From: Lumbricus rubellus
Lineage: Eukaryota > Annelida > Clitellata > Crassiclitellata > Lumbricidae
DNA: 64,000 bases
Assembly (NCBI GenBank): GCA_945859605.1
Contig: OX243825.1
Span: forward strand, 15,685,784-15,749,783
Reading direction: 5' to 3'
Shown here: piece by piece, positions 56,401 to 64,000 of the stretch
Layout of the letters: each line of letters starts with the position of its first letter
Position numbering within the stretch: position 1 is the first letter of the stretch
Made by a program: the position numbers and the translations under genes
Notes under the pieces: model-generated
What the model saw: the letters and a program-made list of their open reading frames with translations, nothing else
Told to the model about the DNA's origin: nothing
The model's database searches: none

Positions 56401-59400
56401 AGGCAGCTATAATTGCTATTTTGCTTCTAACAGGAATCTCTAGATGAAGTGACTGTTAAAGACATGCTTGAGGGTGACAACATGTACACGTGTTCAAAGT
56501 GCCAACGTAAGGTGCGAGCTGAAAAGAGGTGAGCCACTGCCATTAAAATTACCAATGTCCTCACACTTACATTACATAATTTGCATGCTCATGTTTACAT
56601 TACGCTTACTTATAGTCCTTGGCGTCAATTACTGGTTGACTTGATGAGTTAGTGACTGACTTAACTTAGTCGACTAAATCAGTTGATTATCAACTGACAA
56701 GTTAAGTTGCCTGACTTGCCGACTTGTTATAAATTTATAGATTCATTGTGATATAATAGGGAGATATACTTGCATGGACGCATGCACAACCGTTCTATAA
56801 GCTTAAATTTATTTTTATTTTTGGGTATTGGTTTCTTTTGGCTGGAGAAAAATGAAATGATGGGGAATTTGAATAGATGGGAGGATACGGAAGAGGAAGA
56901 TCCAGACAGACAATGCTGCTGGAGTGGGTGATGATGGAGGGATGCTGCAAGCATTAAACAGGAAGTTCAAAACCAAAAGAAGTGATGCCATCGGATGTGT
57001 TTGAAACTGCCTCAGGAAGGGAAACTGAAGATGTTTTGACTGTTCTTCAAGTTTTTTGTTTTGTCTATCTCAATCGTATTACCTGATTGATTGATTGTTT
57101 GTTTGAAGGGCGTGCTTCAAGCGTTTGCCGTCTATTCTCTGCTTTAACACGATGAGGTATACGTTTAACATGGTGACGATGATGAAGGAAAAAGTCAACA
57201 CACATTTCTCATTTCCTCTGCGACTTGACATGTCACCGTACATGGAGAAGAATCTGATTCGACGAGAGAGATTACAGGGTGAGTCTCAGCATGATTGTTT
57301 AGCTGTGTCATTTTCTACAGCCGAAATAAATCTGGGATCCTAGGTCCTTATCACTTTAAATCAAAATTTGTGTTATACCTATGCATGCTATAAGATGTTT
57401 CCTGTGTACATCACGCATGCAGAACACGTGTTGAAAAAAAAGATCGCTTTTATCACAAAGCTACCTACATCAGTTATATACACAGCAGAATTGACTGGTC
57501 CACTTCTCTGATTGAAATGTGTTTCGGAATGTCTTCCAGATTCATGATAGTTATTTATATCAGCAGTAAAGATAAAATTGTGTCCATAAAACTCCCATTT
57601 CGATCTGCCTGCAATCATTAATATGATCAGGACCTTGAATCCTGGATTTCTTTGGCTGTTGAAAGTGACCCAGGCCCCCTTTTGCATGTTTCTGGGTAGG
57701 CTTCTTGAAAGTTGCTATATAAATTCTGTGAATGAATTAATGAACGATTGAATGAATATGTTGGTTCATGATGTAACTGCCAAAGACAGTGTGATCTTGA
57801 GTTTCTAATGCACCATATTATTTGAGAATTGCATCTAATTTTCTGTGCTTTTTTGTTAAGCGGACGAATGTGAGAGGTCGGACGATGAGGTTGAAGGTGG
57901 AGGCCTGAGGGGTGAGGCAGGATGTCAGAAGGAGGATGGTTACGAGTACGAACTAATCGGTGTAACCGTACATACGGGTACAGCAGACGGCGGCCACTAC
58001 TACAGTTTCATCCGAGACCGACTTAACAGAAATGAACTGGGACAGGATCAGTGGTAAGTTATCATCAAGTTAATTTATTTATTCATTGGCATGAATCATA
58101 GTGCCAGTCTGGTGAAACTAGGCTTGTGAGTACATACATGTCTAACTTCAAAGATTTCCCCAATGCATGCCAATACAGCACCACCAAGGCACGAGTACAC
58201 CTTGCACTAGAATGTAAAATATGTGTATAACATTGAGAGATTAGTGAATATTTCTGCAACAGCTATGTGTATGAAATGAAGAGATTTAAAACTGCATTGA
58301 ATGAAGAAGTTGATGATAAATGATTGTTGACAAGTTGGAAGCAGCATGGTTTTGTTAGTTTAACAGTTATAATATATATATTATATAAATATTTATATAT
58401 ATTATATTTATATATATTATATTCATATAGATAATGTATATTATATTATTACAGGTACTTGTTCAACGATGCGGAAGTGAAACCATTTGATCAGGCGCAG
58501 TTGGCTGCTGAGTGTTTTGGTGGTGAAATGACGGTAAAATATCATAATTTTGTTTTGTTTTGTCTGCTATTTATTATTTATTAATTATTGGATTGGCAAA
58601 CAGGTTAATTATGTTAAATTGATTACATTTTGAAATGATTTAAATGCTAATTGTCCTATTACTTTGGTTAGGATTGTCCATCTGTTTGAATGGTTAGTAA
58701 TTCTTCATGTTGTATGCTGAGCATCAAGTTTTTAAAATTGTTGTAATAATTTGTGAAGTATTGTGTATTAATTGTGGTATCAAACTGTGTGACAAGGCGT
58801 CTGATTGTGGGGTCCAGTTGCTAATTGGAAAGTATGCTCACCTTGTAATGTGTAGAGTATGGTTTCGAGTGTAGGGACCTTTGCTCGAAGTTGCTCAGTG
58901 CATCCCACTGATGGTTGAGCATTAAATAGAAATGCTTAACAAATGCATAATATTAATATTAATAAATAATCATTTAAATTTGGCATACATTTTCAGTTTT
59001 ACATTTTTGCTCTTCCGTCTGTTTTGTTTAGAGTAAAACCTACGATTCGGTTACGGACAAGTTCATGGACTTTTCGTTTGAAAAGGTGAGCTCAGTAGTT
59101 TTCATCTCTTGTTAACCTCTTACCCGTTTGACCCGAGTATACTCGCCGGCGGCTAACTAGCCTACAGCGTTTGACCCGAGTATACTCGCCGATCATTGTC
59201 CAGGCCTTTCCACTACAGTTTGACCCGAATAAACTCGCGTATTTATTGCTTTATGATATAGATCTATTATTTATATCGTCTATGTAACAGAAGCCAATAT
59301 GTTTACTTTAAGGGTCAAAAATCTGTGGCCTTGGAAGTTACCTGTGGTGTCCCCCAAGGGTCAATACTTGGACCACTTCTTTTCCTCTTATATATTAATG

Positions 59401-61956
59401 ACCTGTCCATGACTTCATCTGTATTTAAATTTATACTATTCGCTGATGACACCAATGTTTTTCTTTCTCACCATTCCTTAGGTCATCTATTTGATATAGC
59501 TAATAACGAGTTATCTTTAATAGAACAATGGTTTAAAGCTAATAGATTATCCCTTAATATTGATAAAACCAACTTCATTTTATTCCACACTAAAAAGAAA
59601 ATTGACTTTGATGTTAACAGGTCACTTCTAATCAATGATGTCCCTATCACACAAACAAATTCATCTAAATTTCTGGGGATCATTGTTGATAGCCACCTAA
59701 CATGGAAGGATCATATCTCAACTATTGTGAAGAAAATTGCTAAAAACATTGGGGTCCTTCACAGGATTAAACATTGCCTACCTAAATCAGTTCTCCTTAA
59801 TCTTTATTATACGCTTATTTTTCCTTACTTATCATATTGTAACATTTCCTGGGGTTCTAATTATCTATCTCGACTCAATCCACTGATTATATTACAAAAA
59901 CGTGCCATACGATTAATATGTGGTGCTCATTGGAGATCCAGCTCCGCTCCTCTCTACTTAAGCCATATGTTACTGTCCTTACTAAACATCAATAAGTTCC
60001 AAATATGTCTATTTATGCATCGCTACCACCAGCGCCTATTGCCTCACACTTTCAATAACTACTTTACTACTGGTTCTAAACTTCACGATCATGCTACTAG
60101 GCACGCTAGCTGTTACCGTAGTGAATATGCACGCCTAAAAATTAAACAATTTTCAATAAAATATTTGGGTCCTAAGATTTGGAACGGCCTTCCGGTTCAT
60201 ATATCTACCTTAAAATCCACCAGCCTTTTTAAAAATCGTTTAAAAAAGTTTCTTATTCTGAACTGATTCCTCCACTGCCTCTGACTGACATTTTTACCCG
60301 TTGACTACATTTTTTTTTGGTTACAACCCTATGGTTTTAGTATATTTTCCTTTGGTGTAATATTCTCATTTACTGATTTCGTTAATAGTTTGACCTTGCC
60401 TTGTTTATTATGTCTATAATACACGTAGTGTCATTACAGGTCTTTCTGTGTTGATCTGATATATAGTATTATTTCGGTACTATAGCTACAGTAATTATTT
60501 TTTTAACCACCTGTTGTGGATCATAACTTTCGTGTCTGGCTACAGTCTTATTGTTGTCCGCTATATGCTAACATTTGTTACCACTAGTTGTGGTCATTGC
60601 CCATGGTCTGCAATCCCATGGCCTACTGTCATCTAAATTATGAATTAGCTCTAGTTTGTTCTGCATCAACATTGTATGCATGTTTTATTATTATGCTCTC
60701 TGTTTTCACTGCTTATGTCCTGGATCTCTCGCTCTCTCTCTACATTAACCCATCTATTTGATTTCGTTTTGCCTACATTGCCTAGTATCAACATCACTTT
60801 TCTGACACCACCATCTTGATATAAACTCCAGTTTGTGGTTGCCCAGGTTTAGCGGGATCACTCCCTTTCTGGGTGACCCTTTCTTAGTGATCTTTTACCT
60901 ATTAGATGTTAATCATTCGTTGGCTCCTTATTTCACTGCACATTCTAATTTTATATATGTTTTTGCTGTTTTTGATTTGATTTGTTGATCGCTACGAATA
61001 AATAAGATTTGATTTGATTTGATATGGTGTTCTATATTTAGCATTCTATTTTTAGTATTCATTTGAATAGTTGCAAAACAACACATTTGCGGTCGAAAAA
61101 CCGTGAATATGTCATATTCTTCTAATCAACGAAACTTCTGTACGCGCTAAGTCAGGGTCGGTCTAGAACAGTTTTATAAAATAGTTTTAGCTCGAGATTC
61201 ATTTGATGAATCAGAAATATCACAATTAGATGGTTTGATTGAATTTGTGTTGGACCTGGGACTAATAGTCCCAGCTTGCACGCTGTTGGACACAATTTTT
61301 TTCTCCAAATAGCAAGTTTTTTCTTTGGGCCGTGGCAGTGCTGTTCTTGAAGGTTTTTCATGCAGAAAAACATTACTTAGGATTGTTTTCTAGTAAATTT
61401 CTTTACCATTATAGCAAGAGACAAGTGTGACTTACAAATAACAACACCCAAATAAATTTTATTTAAATTATTTAGTTAGAAACAGTCAGGTATGTTCAAC
61501 CCTGACACAGCATGTAGACCCAAAAATAATTGAACGGTGTAGGCTGGTTTATAAATTTTTTAATAAACCTGAAAAGGGTTAAGGAGCAACATACAGAAAC
61601 TACTAATTAGAGTATTTTTTACATATGACACTTGCAGCACTGCCAAAGTAATTTTCACATATCTTACCCAAGTTTGATCATTTCAGCATCTATGGTAGAG
61701 TTATTTTTATTTATGTGGCTACGTCTTGGTAATGGTTATCGAGTTTTTTCTGGTATTTATTTATTGGATTTTGTTATATTTGTAACAGACCAACAGTGCT
61801 TACATGTTGTTCTACGAGCGAATATCAACTGACAAGGGTGCTGACATGTCACAAGACTCTTCTGCCGACATGCCGTCAGAGGCTGGCAGAGCCGACGGCG
61901 TTGACGATGACGATGCCCACAAATACAAAATCGATCTATCCTCTGACTTAGCTGAG
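53481..61956 (+). CDS. USP34: USP34 exons 36-45: USP catalytic domain
   Basis: Exons: 53481-53644, 54262-54474, 55331-55387, 55914-55991, 56434-56528, 57109-57278, 57861-58053, 58455-58533, 59032-59085, 61789-61956. This is the C19 cysteine-protease fold that cleaves ubiquitin isopeptide bonds. The Cys box GLTNLGATCYL has the nucleophile at 53573-53575 (about residue 2096). TGEQKDMTEFF follows in exon 37. A CxxC (YTCSKC) in exon 40 is the finger-like element. The His box HTGTADGGHYYSF has its His at 57995-57997 (about 2369). The Asp box WYLFNDAEV has its Asp at 58468-58470 (about 2393). All triad residues are present, so activity is expected. USP34 in vertebrates is known to deubiquitinate axin in Wnt signalling and to act in the DNA-damage response; this role here is inferred from orthology. 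Confidence 0.96.
54475..54692 (+). repeat. 19-bp minisatellite starting at USP34 exon 37 donor
   Basis: The donor GTACGTACATGTTC is itself the first repeat. The unit GTACATGTTCATCTTATCC follows about 11 times with CACCTG variants. Confidence 0.95.
54722..54938 (-). mobile_element. tRNA-derived SINE, full length
   Basis: Tail TTATAGCGCCCCTTCAAGC, body CACTGCATCAGAGTTTCACGC and head CCACTACACCACCGCGCC. ACAATG at 54716-54721 and 54939-54944 is a likely target duplication. Confidence 0.9.
57690..57762 (+). mobile_element. SINE 3' tail
   Basis: TTCTGGGTAGGCTTCTTGAAAGTTGCTATATAAATTCTGTGAATGAATT. Confidence 0.5.
58797..58930 (+). mobile_element. Degenerate SINE
   Basis: GTTTCGAGTGTAGGGACC..GAAGTTGCTCAGTGCATCCC is a decayed version of the SINE body. 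Confidence 0.35.
59262..61022 (+). mobile_element. Jockey/CR1-group LINE, 5'-truncated, frame open
   Basis: The open frame runs to TGA near 60266: NRSQYVYFKGQKSVALEV, VTCGVPQGSILGPLLFLLYIND and FADDTNVF (catalytic FADD near 59442). Then come LNIDKTNFILF, FLGIIVDSHLTWKDHI, YCNISWG, LQKRAIRLICG, KYLGPKIWNGLP and LFKNRLKKFLI. This is the C-terminal half of the reverse transcriptase of Jockey/CR1-type LINEs. A 3' UTR of about 750 bp ends in (ATTTG)n-like repeats at 61000-61022, the usual tail of such elements. It lies in sense in USP34 intron 44. Confidence 0.9.
61023..61788. other. Rest of intron 44, possible TTAA element right part
   Basis: AAAAGGGTTAAGG at 61570-61582 resembles the right terminus of the TTAA elements, while 59113-59140 resembles a left terminus. 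The LINE may therefore have landed inside a larger piggyBac-like element; no transposase motif could be confirmed. Confidence 0.3.
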
Positions 61957-62202
61957 GTCAGTTTTCATACACATATCATAAGTAATTCATTACACATATC
62001 ATTCGTCATAGCTTCGAGATTCGCCTTTAGGATTTTCCATTAGGGTCACTCAGCCTCCTGCTGGGGGTGGGGGGCAGCGATGAGCAGCAGTTGACTCAAC
62101 AAACCAAGTGCATTTTAAACAGTATTATAATTGTTTTTGTCGTTAATTAAAGAAGTTTTATAATGGTATCTTTTGTTAACAAGGTAGTTGATGGTTTACA
62201 AT

Positions 62203-62415
62203 GTTTGTATGTGCACTTGTTATAGCGCCCCTTCAAGATCTCGCTACTCAGGCGCTCCTGAATGCAGAGCGGACACTGCATCGGAGTTTCACGCCGAAGC
62301 GCTAAGCAATTGTGAGTGAAGGACTTGCCCAAGGTCCTTACACGGCGAGGTGGATTTGAACCTCAAACCTTCCGGCTCCAAGGCAAAGATGCCACCACTA
62401 CACCACTGCGCCCCA
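62203..62415 (-). mobile_element. tRNA-derived SINE
   Basis: TTTGTATGTGCACTTGTTATAGCGCCCC..GGATTTGAACC (decayed B box)..CCACTACACCACTGCGCCCC. Confidence 0.9.
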
Positions 62416-62493
62416 TAATGTGTTACATACTGTAATGCCTGCTAAAACTGATTGGATTTTGTATGCAGGATTGTGTTTTCTTTGTATGTGCAG

Positions 62494-63746
62494 TGGATAT
62501 GGCAGGACAACATGCAGTTTCTTCAGGACAAGAACATCTTTGAACACACATATTTCAGGTGAATGAAACGTTGCATTTTACATGTACTCGTAAACTTAGC
62601 TGAATTCACTGCATACTTTCTTCTTGAATATCCCAGTTCTGTGCAACCCATGAGTGTGTCTTTTGTGATTAAATGGTCTAACGCAGTTTTCTGAAAGATT
62701 TACAACAAAAAGTTTAAACTTTGAAAGTGAAAATTTCTAAATTTCACTGTTTGTTTATTTACTGCTGCGTGTTCTTTACATATTTTCAAAAAAAATTGAC
62801 AAATGCTTCACTCCCTAAGTTAAGCGAATTTGTGTGCACGTTAGAACTAATCATGATAACAATATTAATATTGCCACATATGATTGAGCATTATTGAATT
62901 CCGATTTGCCATGTCTTTGATTTTCTCTTCTGTGCGACCTTGCGTGTGATTCAAATTTTCACTTATAATAATAATAATTATTATTGCTAATTTTTCCAGT
63001 CCTCCTGTTTGGAATCAAGATAAACGGAACAGAATTAAGACAGGCACTGTTTAACATGTTATAACGTAGATCTTTTAACATGACATTACGTGATTTATTG
63101 ACTTTAAGACTTAAACTATGAGCTGTTATAGTTTCACGTTTGCTTTTAGTACACTCTCACCATTCAAGTGTGAACGGGGTGGGTGTAGGGTTGAGATTGA
63201 AATCAACTGCATGACATTCCTGACATATTCTGATTGTCTTCTGCTTTTGTCTTTTAGTTTCATGTGGCAGATGTGTTCTTTCCTGCCAACCACTCTTCCA
63301 CGAAACGATCCAGAGCAGAAGGTGTCTCTGATGGCTGCCAAACTCAGTGCATCTTTCATCCTCGAAACATTGATCCATGCCAAGGAAAAGGTTCAATTAC
63401 TGAAACACTTTTGATACATTAGATGTACTATTATACTTGTAGTATAATCTGTGCCATTTTGTTAAATAAACTGTCCAAGGTCCCTTGCTATGGAATGGGC
63501 TTCCCCTATCAGTTCGCTCTGTCATGCTCTCCGGTAGTATTTTCTTCTATTATTTGTAAACTGCTATGCATTTGCTGGTAGTCTAAAAAGAATATTCTTA
63601 GTTAATTACTTACTTACTTGATTTTACATTGTAATTATCTTTCAGCTTAATCGTCTTCACTGTCATTGGTGTTTTTGTAGCCCACAATGCTGCAATGGAT
63701 TGAATTAGCAACGAAACTGTTCAATACGGACAGTCGCTGCTGTGAG
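62494..63746 (+). CDS. USP34: USP34 exons 46-48 (gene continues past window)
   Basis: Exons: 62494-62558, 63258-63390, 63681-63746. They read WIWQDNMQFLQDKNIFEHTY, FMWQMCSFLPTTLP, SLMAAKLSASFILETLIHAKEK and PTMLQWIELATKLFN, colinear with vertebrate USP34 just after the protease domain. The last exon ends phase 0 before GTAAAG. The summed coding length from the ATG is 7,728 nt, or 2,576 codons without a stop. The human protein has roughly 3,500 residues, so about a quarter remains to the right. Confidence 0.92.
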
Positions 63747-63774
63747 GTAAAGACACTTCTAGCATATCTTTTTG

Positions 63775-63860
63775 TACTGTGGCTGGACTGGGAGCGCCTC
63801 TGAGTAGGTTTCTTGAAGAGGCGCTATATCAATTCTCGAAATGAATGAATGAATATCTGG
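63775..63860 (+). mobile_element. SINE 3' module after exon 48
   Basis: GGCTGGACTGGGAGCGCCTCTGAGTAGG..CTTGAAGAGGCGCTATATCAATTC, then (GAAT)n. It starts about 30 bp after the exon 48 donor. Confidence 0.75.
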
Positions 63861-64000
63861 TTATCTAGGGCGTGAGCAACTTATCCTTGGAAGACTGTCA
63901 CGGAGAGTCTACTGGACAAGTAGTTGGCACCACAGATTCAGAATTACATTAGAATGTGATTATTATATTTATTATATAAGTAATGATGAATTACAATTTA

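Overview
The window is nuclear DNA of an intron-rich animal, most likely a marine invertebrate. The evidence is long spliced genes with GT-AG (and two GC-AG) introns, class A GPCR and USP34 coding sequence, tRNA-derived SINEs, RTE-type and Jockey/CR1-type LINE fragments, hAT-, piggyBac-, mariner- and Mutator-like non-autonomous elements, and many micro- and minisatellites. I cannot name the species or even the phylum from sequence alone. There is no prokaryotic gene organisation, rRNA, free-standing tRNA or CRISPR array.

Layout. (1) 2-535, + strand: the last coding exon of a class A (rhodopsin-like) GPCR, from a long third intracellular loop through TM6, TM7 and the tail. (2) 536-8753: no gene seen. 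It holds AGGCCTA-rich DNA, a hAT-like MITE (4220-4831), a piggyBac-like element carrying three 337-bp repeats (5744-7368) and a 26-bp minisatellite. (3) 8754-16329, - strand: a six-exon candidate gene for a 231-residue membrane protein I do not recognise; all splice phases agree. (4) 16330-18192: a head-to-head interval holding three transposons nested inside one another, two of them with matching 8-bp target duplications. (5) 18193-63746 and beyond, + strand: a USP34 orthologue. I could place 48 coding exons whose phases join into one open frame of 2,576 codons, starting at the ATG and reaching past the USP catalytic domain. The last quarter or so of the protein lies beyond the window.

USP34 is a giant ubiquitin-specific protease. 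Here the Cys box (exon 36), the TGEQKDMTEFF-containing exon 37, the His box (exon 42) and the Asp box (exon 43) are all present, so the enzyme looks active. Its introns make up most of the window and are packed with repeats. These include a nearly intact RTE reverse transcriptase (antisense, intron 10), a Jockey/CR1-like LINE (intron 44), a Mutator-like element (intron 17), a mariner-type foldback element (intron 3), many SINEs and several piggyBac-like TTAA MITEs. A 118-bp copy of the exon 16/donor region sits in intron 16 beside a truncated RTE.

I found no clearly new multi-gene system. The best candidates for a second look are the two GC-AG introns, the partial exon-16 duplication at an RTE junction, the triple-nested MITEs, a near-perfect 32-bp hairpin in intron 30, a possible frame-shifting cassette exon in intron 32, two unrelated MITEs sharing a TTAGGG-like core, and the uncharacterised minus-strand membrane protein.
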